The position numbers were made by a program, and so were the translations under genes. A model generated the notes under the pieces. It worked only from the letters and a program-made list of their open reading frames with translations. It made no database searches and was not told the origin of the DNA. A DNA stretch of 7,796 nt from Thermococcus sp. (GTDB lineage Archaea > Methanobacteriota_B > Thermococci > Thermococcales > Thermococcaceae): assembly GCA_021157445.1 (NCBI GenBank), contig JAGGWM010000151.1, positions 1 through 7,796 of the forward strand, given 5' to 3'. The first letter of the stretch is position 1. Every line of letters begins with the position of its first letter. Positions 1-6,393 of this stretch are shown piece after piece.

Positions 1-480
1 ATCTTAACGATGCCTGACGATGATATTACCCATCCAATCCCAGACCTTACAGGTTACATTACAGAAGGTCAGATAGTTTTGAGCAGGGACTTACATAGAA
101 AAGGTATTTACCCACCAATTGACGTTCTTCCAAGCCTTAGCAGATTGATGAAGGATGGTATAGGTAAAGGAAGAACAAGGGAAGAACACTCCCAGCTAAG
201 CCAGCAGCTCTATGCGGCTTACGCCGAGGGTAGGAGCTTAAGAGACCTTGTGGCGGTTGTGGGTGAGGAGGCCTTAAGTGAGACCGATAGAAAGTATCTC
301 GAATTTGCAGACAGGTTTGAGAGAGAGTTCGTCGCTCAGGGCTATGACGAGGACAGAGGGATCTTTGAGACTCTCGATCTTGGATGGGATCTCCTATCAA
401 TACTGCCAGAATCAGAGCTCAAGAGGGTAGAGAGGAAGTACATAGAGAAGTACCATCCAAAATACAGGCACTCCTCTTGA
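1..480 (+). CDS. atpB: A-type ATP synthase subunit B, C-terminal part (gene begins before the window)
   Basis: This is the non-catalytic nucleotide-binding-fold subunit that alternates with subunit A in the A1 hexamer of the membrane-bound archaeal ATP synthase. The reading frame is open from base 1, so the first visible ATG (position 10) is internal and not a start. The 159 visible codons are about the last third of a protein that is usually about 460 residues. They begin with the conserved stretch [20 protein letters not shown], followed by [20 protein letters not shown] near positions 80-140 and then [16 protein letters not shown], all hallmarks of the family. The C-terminal helical domain follows and ends in YHPKYRHSS. 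The atpD gene starts 25 nt after the stop, in the usual A-B-D order. Family assignment is certain; only the N-terminal part is missing. Confidence 0.97.
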   Translation: MLTMPDDDITHPIPDLTGYITEGQIVLSRDLHRKGIYPPIDVLPSLSRLMKDGIGKGRTREEHSQLSQQLYAAYAEGRSLRDLVAVVGEEALSETDRKYLEFADRFEREFVAQGYDEDRGIFETLDLGWDLLSILPESELKRVERKYIEKYHPKYRHSS

Positions 481-505
481 CCTCTTTTATTTTGGGGTGA
501 GTTAA

Positions 506-1150
506 ATGGCGAAAATACTGAAGGTCAAGCCAACCAGAATGGAGCTTTTGAGACTAAAGAGAAGAATAAAACTGGCTGAAAAGGGGCACAAAATTCTCAA
601 AGAGAAGCAGGATGCTCTTATTATGGAGTTTTTCACTATATACGATGAGGCTCTAGCACTGAGGAGAGAGCTCAATCAGAAGATAGCGGAAGCTTTTGAA
701 CAGCTTAGATTGGCTGAGATAGATACAGGGATTGTCAGGCTTAGTGAGATAGCCCTCAGCGTAAAGCCAAATAAAGAGATAGAAATTAAAAAAAGGAACG
801 TTATGGGAGTGTCTGTGCCTTTAATTGAGGCGGAGGGGTTTAAGAGGAATCCCAGCGAGAGGGGATATGCTTTTGTTTCAAGTTCTTCCAAGGTGGATAT
901 TGCATCGGAAAAATTTGAAGAAGTTCTCGAGCTAGCTATAAGGCTGGCAGAAGTAGAGGAGACATTGAAGAGACTTGCCAAGGAGATTGAAAAGACAAAG
1001 AGAAGGGTTAATGCTCTGGAATACATTATCATCCCAAGAATGAAAGAAACTGTGAAGTATATAAGCCAGCATTTGGATGAGATGGAGAGGGAAAACTTCT
1101 TCAGATTGAAGAGAGTCAAGGCACTTCTTGAGGCTAAAGCTCAGGCTTAG
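506..1150 (+). CDS. atpD: A-type ATP synthase subunit D (central stalk)
   Basis: Subunit D forms the rotating central shaft that couples the A1 catalytic head to the membrane ring. The 214-residue length is normal for archaea. Residues 8-42 carry the family pattern (PTR, then a Leu/Lys-rich helix with [20 protein letters not shown]), and about 130-200 form the returning charged helix ([20 protein letters not shown] and on). Together these are the expected antiparallel coiled coil. The middle, about 70-120, is the less helical globular part. The ATG at 506 follows a strong GGGGTGA site at 494-500 with a 5-nt spacer. The gene lies 25 nt after atpB and is most likely the last gene of the ATP synthase operon, because an oligo-T tract follows its stop. 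Confidence 0.97.
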   Translation: MAKILKVKPTRMELLRLKRRIKLAEKGHKILKEKQDALIMEFFTIYDEALALRRELNQKIAEAFEQLRLAEIDTGIVRLSEIALSVKPNKEIEIKKRNVMGVSVPLIEAEGFKRNPSERGYAFVSSSSKVDIASEKFEEVLELAIRLAEVEETLKRLAKEIEKTKRRVNALEYIIIPRMKETVKYISQHLDEMERENFFRLKRVKALLEAKAQA

Positions 1151-1169
1151 TTAGCTTTTTATCTTTTTA
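1136..1169 (+). terminator. Probable oligo-T terminator after atpD
   Basis: Two runs of five T (1156-1160 and 1164-1168) lie just after the atpD stop. Archaeal RNA polymerase terminates at oligo-T without needing a hairpin. A weak 6-bp inverted repeat, AAAGCT (1136-1141) with AGCTTT (1153-1158), spans the stop codon and runs into the first T run. Termination could be partial, leaving some read-through into alaX, which begins only 44 nt after the atpD stop and has no clear TATA box of its own here. Confidence 0.5.
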
Positions 1170-1184
1170 TTGAGATTCTTCTGT

Positions 1185-1189
1185 GGTGG
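1185..1189 (+). promoter_or_regulatory. Ribosome binding site that sets the alaX start
   Basis: GGTGG at 1185-1189 sits 5 nt before the ATG at 1195. The in-frame GTG codons at 1183 and 1186 lie inside or overlap this site and have no site of their own, so the longer reading from 1183 is unlikely. Confidence 0.7.
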
Positions 1190-1194
1190 AAACC

Positions 1195-2421
1195 ATGACG
1201 CTCAAATTATTCTACTTGGATTCATACCTGAGAGAGGCTTCTGCAAAGGTAGAGGATGTTGAAGTTGAAGGGGATAGAATTAGGGTATTGCTTGATAGGA
1301 CGATATTTTATCCCGAAGGTGGTGGACAGCCCAGCGACAGAGGAGTAATAAAAGGAGAGGGCTTTAGGATTGAAGTCGAAAAAGTGGAGGGAAAAGATAA
1401 AATTTGGCACGAAGGAAAGCTCAGGGGCAGATCACCTAAGAAGGGAGAGGAAGTTGAGCTTGAGCTTGACTGGGAGTGGAGATACGAAAACATGAGGCAG
1501 CATACTGGCCAGCATATACTTTCCGCAATTCTGAAAAGAATGTACAACAGCGATACCACCGGATTCCAAATCTTTCCTGATTACAATAAAATTGAGATCA
1601 ACTTTGATGGGGAATTAACTTGGGAACACATTCTCGCTGCGGAGCTTGAGGCCAATGAAGTTGTTTGGGCAGATATTCCTGTAGAGGTTAAGGAGTATGA
1701 AAAGCTTCCTGAAGAGATAAGCTCAGCCCTTAGAAAACCTCTGTCCAGAAAAGTATCGGGAAAAATTCGGCTGGTGAAGATAGGGGATGTTGATTTAATT
1801 CCATGCGGAGGAACCCACGTAAAAAGCACCGGAGAAGTAGGCTTCATAAAGGTTCTCAACTTCTACAAAAAAACCAGGAACATCTGGCGTATAGAGTTTG
1901 CCTGTGGATATAGAACCCTTATATACCTAAACAAGCTCTTGGAGGATTACTGGGGAAGCTTAGACAGGATGTCCAACAAAAACAGACCGCTAATTAAAAG
2001 GGTCGAGGAGCTAAAAAAAGAGCTTGAGAATATCGAAAGACAAAAACTTGAACTTAGAAGGGAACTGTGGGAATGGAAGAGTAAAGCACTGCTTTCTAAC
2101 GCCGATGAAATTGAAGGAGTAAAGGTAGTCTCCTACATTGAGTCTATGGAGATGAAAGACGCGCAGGCATTTATTGTGTACCTCGTGGACAAGAACCCCG
2201 ACACAGTAGTTTTGGCAGCTGGGAGCAATTATGTTCTCCTTGCAAAGAACAAGAACATAAAAGGTGTTTCTATGAATGAACTTCTTAAAGAAGTGCTCAG
2301 AGAGGTTGGTGGCGGAGGAGGCGGGAGTGAAGTTTTGGCAAGGGGAGGAGGATTCGAGGCAAAGCCGGAGGAAGTCCTTAAAGTGGCGAAGAGAGTAATA
2401 AAGAAAAAGCTAAGGGGTTAA
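1195..2421 (+). CDS. alaX: Alanyl-tRNA editing protein AlaX, long form (AlaX-L)
   Basis: This is a free-standing relative of the alanyl-tRNA synthetase editing domain, predicted to deacylate mischarged Ser-tRNA(Ala) (or Gly-tRNA(Ala)) in the cytoplasm. From the ATG at 1195 it has 408 residues. Residues 1-90 form the N-terminal barrel, with the EGGGQPSD motif at 41-48. The zinc-site motifs HTGQH (His103, His107) and CGGTH (Cys204, His208) are intact, so the active centre looks complete. About 264-300 is a charged coiled coil, and a C-terminal DHHA1-like domain ends in a Gly-rich loop (372-386). No synthetase catalytic or tRNA-recognition core is present, which rules out AlaRS itself. The coiled coil plus DHHA1 domain define the long form. 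It follows atpD by 44 nt, and its stop codon overlaps that of the convergent inositol synthase gene. Function is known from the family; substrate specificity is inferred. Confidence 0.93.
   Translation: MTLKLFYLDSYLREASAKVEDVEVEGDRIRVLLDRTIFYPEGGGQPSDRGVIKGEGFRIEVEKVEGKDKIWHEGKLRGRSPKKGEEVELELDWEWRYENMRQHTGQHILSAILKRMYNSDTTGFQIFPDYNKIEINFDGELTWEHILAAELEANEVVWADIPVEVKEYEKLPEEISSALRKPLSRKVSGKIRLVKIGDVDLIPCGGTHVKSTGEVGFIKVLNFYKKTRNIWRIEFACGYRTLIYLNKLLEDYWGSLDRMSNKNRPLIKRVEELKKELENIERQKLELRRELWEWKSKALLSNADEIEGVKVVSYIESMEMKDAQAFIVYLVDKNPDTVVLAAGSNYVLLAKNKNIKGVSMNELLKEVLREVGGGGGGSEVLARGGGFEAKPEEVLKVAKRVIKKKLRG
2403..2409 (-). terminator. Possible oligo-T stop signal for the inositol synthase transcript, inside alaX
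   Basis: Reading the minus strand past the synthase stop codon, the first pyrimidine-rich run is TTTTTCTT, the complement of the Lys codons near the alaX 3' end. There is no intergenic space, so the transcript must end inside the alaX coding region. This is the nearest oligo-T candidate. The assignment is inferred. Confidence 0.3.
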
Positions 2422-3569
2422 AGCCATTTTGGCTTCAATCCTGCCCACATCCTCATCTTTTCGTGGGCTATTATCCTGGGAATATTGCCTTTTTCTTTTG
2501 GCCCGGGATTCTTCATGTAGAAGGCATTAACTTCGTAGATAGTTCCAAATTCCTTCCTTTCCGCTGCCATTTTGCCCAACCTTACTAGATCAACTAACAA
2601 TCCCGCTAAAGCAGGGCTGTCGTTAATTCTTCCAGTTACTACAAGCTCATCAATTGCGCCATTAAAGCTAACGTACTCGATGTGCATGGCAATGAACTTC
2701 TTGTCGCCGAGAGGTTCGAGGAACCCTGTTGGTTTAATATAGTGGGGAGCCTCATAGCCAAGAAGATCTTTAACAATGCTTGACTTGGTGAATTCCTTGC
2801 TTTTGTTTCTCTCTTTGTCCGTGAGAGCCAGAAAATCAGCATTACCCCCAATGTTGAACTGAGCTATGTCTTTAACGTATCTGTTTCTCTGAGCTAGATG
2901 GGCTAGGAGGTCTGCTGTTAGTGGTGTTGCACCAGTTGCTCCATCGTCGCCAAAAATAACCAAGTTGCTCTCCTTAGCAAGTTCAACAAATGCGGGATCG
3001 TTTGCTATTAAAGTAGGAATGGCATTTACAAAAGCCGCTCCTCCCCTTTCCTTTGCGTAAAGGGCAGCGGCATAGGCATATACTTGAGTTGCGGTTAATC
3101 TTTCTTTTTCATTATTTTCAACAGCTTTTATAAGCTCTTCTTTGTTGTCAAAGGGAACAAAAGCCTCGGTTGTACAGACGTTGACTATAACATCTGCATC
3201 AAGCCCTTTCCATTCCTCAACGAGTTTTTCAACGGCTTCCCTAAGGAGCATTTCGTCTTCAAGTCCTTCGGCCTCTATGGGGAGGTTTCTCAGGCTTCCG
3301 AGATGAATTCCTTTTCTTACGGTTATGTTCTTGAGAGTTTCTGGAATTTTGTCGTCCCAGTAGTTTTTCACCACTTCATAGAGGGACTTTCCGATTTTAT
3401 TTCTGTCGACATCGTAGCTTCCAACGATGTCTATGTCCTCAACTTTTATTGGGAGCTCGTTCTGGAGGGGGATTCCATAGTAGCCGAGTTCTCCCGCTTT
3501 TATTCTCTCGACTCCAAGAGCAAAAATACTTCCCACGTATCCCTGTCCTAGTATTATAACTCGAACCAT
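2418..3569 (-). CDS. ino1: Myo-inositol-1-phosphate synthase (archaeal type)
   Basis: This enzyme converts glucose-6-phosphate to L-myo-inositol-1-phosphate using NAD+. The product feeds archaeal inositol phospholipids and di-myo-inositol phosphate, the heat-stress solute of many Thermococcales. The 383-residue length matches the short archaeal enzymes and not the ~500-residue eukaryotic ones. The N-terminal Rossmann motif GQGYVGS is at 8-14. The family block GDDGATGATPLTADLLAHLA is at 207-226, followed by FNIGGNADFLAL (238-249), a Lys-rich segment (252-291) that should supply catalytic lysines, and NPGPKEKGNIPRIIAHEKMR near the C terminus. The ATG at 3567-3569 (reverse strand) is preceded by GGGGTGA at 3574-3580 (reverse strand), 4 nt away. 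The gene is divergent from a sugar transporter operon and convergent with alaX. The bifunctional IPCT/DIPP synthase needed for the next steps is not in this window. The gene is also called ips. Confidence 0.96.
   Translation of the reverse strand: MVRVIILGQGYVGSIFALGVERIKAGELGYYGIPLQNELPIKVEDIDIVGSYDVDRNKIGKSLYEVVKNYWDDKIPETLKNITVRKGIHLGSLRNLPIEAEGLEDEMLLREAVEKLVEEWKGLDADVIVNVCTTEAFVPFDNKEELIKAVENNEKERLTATQVYAYAAALYAKERGGAAFVNAIPTLIANDPAFVELAKESNLVIFGDDGATGATPLTADLLAHLAQRNRYVKDIAQFNIGGNADFLALTDKERNKSKEFTKSSIVKDLLGYEAPHYIKPTGFLEPLGDKKFIAMHIEYVSFNGAIDELVVTGRINDSPALAGLLVDLVRLGKMAAERKEFGTIYEVNAFYMKNPGPKEKGNIPRIIAHEKMRMWAGLKPKWL
2490..2499 (+). terminator. Possible oligo-T stop signal for the alaX transcript, inside the inositol synthase gene
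   Basis: TTTTTCTTTT is the first strong T run downstream of the alaX stop on the plus strand, about 70 nt past it. A small perfect inverted repeat, AAGCC (2421-2425) and GGCTT (2431-2435) with the loop ATTTT, lies just after the stop. As with its counterpart on the other strand, the run falls inside the opposing coding sequence. The assignment is inferred. Confidence 0.3.
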
Positions 3570-3616
3570 GCTCTCACCCCTCTATTGTTATTTTATGTAT
3601 GTTAAATATTTTTTGG

Positions 3617-3629
3617 TTTATAATCTTTC
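3617..3629 (-). promoter_or_regulatory. Candidate TATA box and BRE for the inositol synthase gene
   Basis: On the minus strand the sequence reads GAAAGATTATAAA: a purine-rich BRE-like GAAAG followed by a TATA-like box. Its centre is near 3620, which predicts a start of transcription near 3595 and a leader of about 26 nt containing the GGGGTGA ribosome site. A second TATA-like stretch, TTATATATAG (3634-3643 on the reverse strand), could serve instead and would give a leader of roughly 40-45 nt. Confidence 0.55.
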
Positions 3630-3683
3630 ATGGCTATATATAACACTTTTGATGGTGCATATGCCAGACCATGGGACTAAAGT

Positions 3684-3700
3684 TACATAAAGTTTATAAA
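3684..3700 (+). promoter_or_regulatory. Candidate TATA box and BRE for the sugar transporter operon
   Basis: TTTATAAA at 3693-3700 is the best match to an archaeal TATA box upstream of the operon, preceded by a purine-rich BRE-like segment (ACATAAAG, 3685-3692). The predicted transcription start is about 25 nt beyond its centre, near 3720-3725, giving a leader of about 85-90 nt. The alternative box ATTATAATA (3747-3755) would start transcription near 3776 and give a leader of about 33 nt. Confidence 0.5.
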
Positions 3701-3715
3701 ACCTGACTTCCAAAA

Positions 3716-3737
3716 TATCACCGGTAGCCTCGCTACC
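3716..3737 (+). promoter_or_regulatory. Candidate operator: perfect inverted repeat at the predicted transcription start
   Basis: GGTAGC (3723-3728) and GCTACC (3732-3737) form a perfect 6-bp inverted repeat around the spacer CTC. Immediately upstream is TATCAC (3716-3721), identical to the left half of the Thermococcales glycolytic motif TATCAC-N5-GTGATA bound by the TrmB-family regulator TrmBL1/TGR; the right half is absent. With the TATA box at 3693-3700 the repeat covers the start site, a repressor position. With the box at 3747-3755 it lies just upstream of the BRE, an activator position. It could also fold as an RNA hairpin if transcribed. Confidence 0.5.
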
Positions 3738-3760
3738 ATATTTTCAATTATAATAAGCTT

Positions 3761-3776
3761 ATGCCGGTTTTGGCAT
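3761..3776 (+). repeat. Short inverted repeat in the transporter leader
   Basis: ATGCC (3761-3765) and GGCAT (3772-3776) form a perfect 5-bp inverted repeat around GGTTTT. It lies 21 nt before the ribosome binding site of the binding-protein gene. It may be an RNA hairpin or a second protein-binding site; short repeats like this also arise by chance. Confidence 0.35.
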
Positions 3777-3797
3777 CTTGAATCCCGGAGCTTTTTC

Positions 3798-3804
3798 GAG
3801 GTGG
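3798..3804 (+). promoter_or_regulatory. Ribosome binding site that sets the binding-protein start
   Basis: GAGGTGG at 3798-3804 overlaps the in-frame GTG codons at 3801 and 3804, which therefore cannot be used efficiently. The GTG at 3810 lies 6 nt after the GAGGTG core (3798-3803) and is the best start; it also puts a Lys directly after Met, as expected for a signal peptide. Confidence 0.7.
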
Positions 3805-3809
3805 TGGCT

Positions 3810-5441
3810 GTGAAAGGGAAAGTGGGAGTATTGCTGGCGATGGTGGTACTTTTCGGAGTGATCGCCAGCGGCTGCATTGGTTCACAGGAGACTTCAGAAA
3901 CCAAAACGACAAGTGCTGAGCTAACAGGGGACTTTGTAAAGGATGTTTTGGCAATAGGTAAGGCGCTTGAAAGCAATGGAGTAAATGAAGTAAAGTTTTC
4001 CGCATGGGGGTCTGGAGATCCCAATAGTGTGATGAGGGTCTATGGAATTGTAGAAGCGGCGAGAAGGATAAACAAAGTTTGGGAGGAAAATGGGGTTAAC
4101 GTGAAGATAACAATAACGGATACGCACTATGTTGCCTCTTTCCAAGATGCTTATCAGGAATATCTCAGCAAACAACCTCTGGGGCAAGCCGGAGATTTTT
4201 TTGTGAATTCCTACGCATTCCTGCCGACTCTTGCGGATGAGGGCTACATTCTGGATATAACTGAATACGCAAACGCATACAAAAATGTGATAGATGACTT
4301 CTATTCCTCACTCATAGAGGCATCAAAATTTAAAGGGAAACTGTATGGTCTGCCTCAAGACACGGAAGCTAGGCCCTTATACATAAGGAAGGATGTTGCG
4401 GCGAAAATTGGCTTTAACTTGGAGGGAATTGAGGAGAAAGTTAAGAACGGAGAATTCACATGGGGCGATGTTTCCTACTGGGCTAAAAAAGCAAAGGAAA
4501 GCGGAGTAGAATGGGGATTGATTCACAGAAAAGGATCTGCGCATCCGGATCTAATTCAGTTCATCTTTGCCTTTGGGGGTAAGCTATATGATGAAGATTC
4601 TGGAAAGCTTGTGGTGGATGTTCCGGCAATTTACAAATGGCTTTATGTAGAATGGAAGTTTGTCCAGGATGGGCTACTTCCCAAGGACATAATGAGCTGG
4701 GATTGGGCAAAGCAAATTCATCCTGCAATAGTTGAAGGAAGAACTCTGTTTGACATTGGAGGTACATGGTACTGGACAGAGTGGCAGACCAAGGAGTACT
4801 ATGGAAAAGAAGGCACTCCAAGGCCTTTGAAACCGGAAGAAGTTCAGGCTTGGTTCGCTTATACTCTCTTCCCTGCGGGGGAGAAGGGTCTAAAGCCCGT
4901 AACACTTAGTCAGCCTTTCATTTGGATGATAAACTCCAAGGCTGGTCAGCAAAATCCAAAGTACGATGAGCTTGAGGATCTCTACCACAAATTAGCTTTC
5001 TTAATGGTAATAAAGGCAAGTGATCCAGACATAAACGCAATTCACAGCGTGATAAGTGCCCACCTACCGGTTAGGAAAGAAGCCGCAAAGCTGATTAGTG
5101 ATGAAAAGTGGCTCAATGACTTGAAGAATCTCAACCTTGATCTTGATCCTCAAGTCAAGACCAATATAAAGGATATTGTTGCTACTACAGTGCACCCAAT
5201 AAATGCCAAGTTCCTTGCAGATGTGAGCTATATGCTCGAATACACAAAACTAGCCCCGGCACATCCAAAGTATCCAGCATTAGCCGATATCTTCAAAGAG
5301 GCTGTGGATAAGGTATTAAGAGGAGAAATGACACCAGAAGAAGGGGTTAACTACATTATTCAGAAGGTCAATGCGGATCCAGAATTGGCCCAAAACGTTG
5401 AAATAGTGGGAGAAATTCCAAAGGACTGGAAATTCCCATGA
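3810..5441 (+). CDS. Sugar ABC transporter substrate-binding lipoprotein (family 1, CUT1 type)
   Basis: This is the extracellular solute receptor of the downstream importer, tethered to the outer face of the membrane. From the GTG at 3810 it has 543 residues. Residues 2-4 are positively charged, 5-20 are hydrophobic, and the lipobox ASGC places the lipidated cysteine at 22, followed by a short Ser/Thr/Glu-rich linker (24-38). The rest is a two-lobed binding protein of the UgpB/MalE superfamily. A Trp-rich stretch (Trp297, 299, 320, 322, 325) could stack against a sugar ring. Motifs typical of the family include LPQDTEARPLYIRKD and SAHLPVRKEA. At 543 residues it is longer than the ~420-450 typical of maltose-type proteins, so it belongs to a larger subgroup. 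The substrate is not readable. An inositol or inositol-precursor ligand is suggested only by the divergent inositol synthase gene; oligosaccharides are equally possible. Confidence 0.9.
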   Translation: MKGKVGVLLAMVVLFGVIASGCIGSQETSETKTTSAELTGDFVKDVLAIGKALESNGVNEVKFSAWGSGDPNSVMRVYGIVEAARRINKVWEENGVNVKITITDTHYVASFQDAYQEYLSKQPLGQAGDFFVNSYAFLPTLADEGYILDITEYANAYKNVIDDFYSSLIEASKFKGKLYGLPQDTEARPLYIRKDVAAKIGFNLEGIEEKVKNGEFTWGDVSYWAKKAKESGVEWGLIHRKGSAHPDLIQFIFAFGGKLYDEDSGKLVVDVPAIYKWLYVEWKFVQDGLLPKDIMSWDWAKQIHPAIVEGRTLFDIGGTWYWTEWQTKEYYGKEGTPRPLKPEEVQAWFAYTLFPAGEKGLKPVTLSQPFIWMINSKAGQQNPKYDELEDLYHKLAFLMVIKASDPDINAIHSVISAHLPVRKEAAKLISDEKWLNDLKNLNLDLDPQVKTNIKDIVATTVHPINAKFLADVSYMLEYTKLAPAHPKYPALADIFKEAVDKVLRGEMTPEEGVNYIIQKVNADPELAQNVEIVGEIPKDWKFP

Positions 5442-5445
5442 GGTG
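5440..5445 (+). promoter_or_regulatory. Ribosome binding site that sets the first permease start
   Basis: GAGGTG at 5440-5445 overlaps the stop codon of the binding-protein gene (5439-5441) and lies 6 nt before the ATG at 5452. The in-frame GTG at 5443 is inside this site, so the ATG is preferred. Confidence 0.7.
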
Positions 5446-5451
5446 GGAACA

Positions 5452-6393
5452 ATGAAAGGAGAAAAGCTTCGAAACCTTTCCTTTTTTCTTTCCCCTATGA
5501 TTATAATGGTTGGCCTATTCTATCTGATTCCCCTAATATTTACGATCTACATAAGCTTTACCAAGATGAGGAACTGGAATATTGAGAGATATTTGACCGA
5601 AGTTGTGGGGCTTTACAATTATCAGAGGCTCTTTCACATGTTTCAGCATGATCCGTTGATGAGAACCGTTCTTTTAACTACCGTTGTTTTTGTAGGTATA
5701 ACCCTTATCATAAACGTCTTTGGAGGGCTTCTCTTAGCTTTGGGGACGTTTTTTGTGAATGAAAGCTCAGCCTCGACAATTAGGCTTCTCTGGTTGCTGC
5801 CCAGAATGTCTCCCATAGCTGTTTACAGTTTGGTATGGTACTACTTCTTTCATGGGAGCGACATTGGCACTTTAAATTCCATTCTTATGAAGCTTGGTGT
5901 GCTTTCTCAACCCATTCCATGGGGTCAAATAGTTCCGTGGGGAGCATGGAGTGTAATTATCTTTGTTAATGGGCTTGTGGGAGTTAGCTTTGGTATGATA
6001 GTATTTACCTCGGCTTTAAATCAGATACCAAAGGAGCTTGTTATAGCGGCAAGGGTTGACGGAGCATCCGCATGGCAAATTTCCAGAAGGATTTTGATTC
6101 CAATGATGAAATGGCACTTTTTATACGTACTAACTTGGCAGTTCTTGAGCTTATTAACAACCTATCCCCACCTGTTCCTCCTTGTCCAGTGGGATTTGGT
6201 AAGCAGAGACTACGGAACAACGCTTGCACTCTATGTTTACAACACCGCATTTGGGAGGGGAGAACAAGATCAAGGTTTGGCAGCTGCAGCAGCAGTACTG
6301 CTTTCTATAATAGGCATTCTTGGGGGGTTTGTTACCTTAAAAGTGCTCCAGTTTGAGAAAATGATTCACGAGCCCAGGGGGGATATAGAATGA
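5452..6393 (+). CDS. Sugar ABC transporter permease, MalF/UgpA type
   Basis: This is one of the two membrane subunits forming the translocation channel of the importer. The protein has 313 residues from the ATG at 5452. Six hydrophobic segments are visible at about 11-35, 73-100, 112-135, 163-190, 222-245 and 276-298. The cytoplasmic EAA loop, which docks onto the ATPase, is at about 195-217 (ELVIAARVDGASAWQISRRI, then LP at about 216-217) with the conserved Gly204. The short N-terminus and six helices fit the MalF/UgpA partner of a CUT1 system; it lacks the long extra domain of enterobacterial MalF. It starts 10 nt after the binding-protein stop, and its own stop overlaps the next permease start (ATGA at 6390-6393), which points to translational coupling and equal amounts of the two permeases. 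Confidence 0.93.
   Translation: MKGEKLRNLSFFLSPMIIMVGLFYLIPLIFTIYISFTKMRNWNIERYLTEVVGLYNYQRLFHMFQHDPLMRTVLLTTVVFVGITLIINVFGGLLLALGTFFVNESSASTIRLLWLLPRMSPIAVYSLVWYYFFHGSDIGTLNSILMKLGVLSQPIPWGQIVPWGAWSVIIFVNGLVGVSFGMIVFTSALNQIPKELVIAARVDGASAWQISRRILIPMMKWHFLYVLTWQFLSLLTTYPHLFLLVQWDLVSRDYGTTLALYVYNTAFGRGEQDQGLAAAAAVLLSIIGILGGFVTLKVLQFEKMIHEPRGDIE

Larger units (their letters stand above)
3570..3809. promoter_or_regulatory. Divergent control region between the inositol synthase gene and the sugar transporter operon
   Basis: These 240 bp carry no credible gene. They are AT-rich and hold promoter elements facing both ways: the synthase TATA/BRE around 3617-3629 and transporter candidates at 3693-3700 and 3747-3755. 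Between them lie the palindrome GCATATGC (3657-3664), inside a wider 5-bp dyad ATGGT (3652-3656) / ACCAT (3668-3672), and a direct repeat AAAGTT (3679-3684 and 3689-3694) with a period of 10 bp, about one helical turn. The transporter side also holds the perfect inverted repeat at 3723-3737 and a small hairpin at 3761-3776. The region is shared, so a single regulator could control both directions, but this is inference. Confidence 0.7.

Noticed and set aside
676..1119. Minus-strand open frame of 147 codons inside atpD
   Set aside because: It is fully antisense to a well-conserved gene, and its Ser/Leu/Phe-rich translation is what the complement of a Lys/Glu-rich coiled coil gives.
1183..1194. 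Upstream GTG start for alaX, giving 412 residues
   Set aside because: The GTG codons overlap the GGTGG ribosome site; the ATG at 1195 is correctly spaced from it.
2306..2355. G-rich tract near the alaX 3' end as a possible G-quadruplex or repeat element
   Set aside because: It encodes the Gly-rich loop normally found in the DHHA1 domain, so protein coding explains the base composition.
3303..3551. Plus-strand open frame of 82 codons inside the inositol synthase gene
   Set aside because: It is antisense to the conserved Rossmann-fold region of a certain gene and has no recognisable domain.
3716..3737. A full Thermococcales glycolytic motif (TATCAC-N5-GTGATA) in the transporter control region
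   Set aside because: Only the left half is present; the bases at the expected right half read GCCTCG, so it is reported as a half-site next to a different dyad.
3683..4024. Minus-strand open frames of 113 and 85 codons across the transporter leader and signal peptide
   Set aside because: They lie antisense to the lipoprotein start and promoter, lack a ribosome site, and their translations look like low-complexity shadow sequence.
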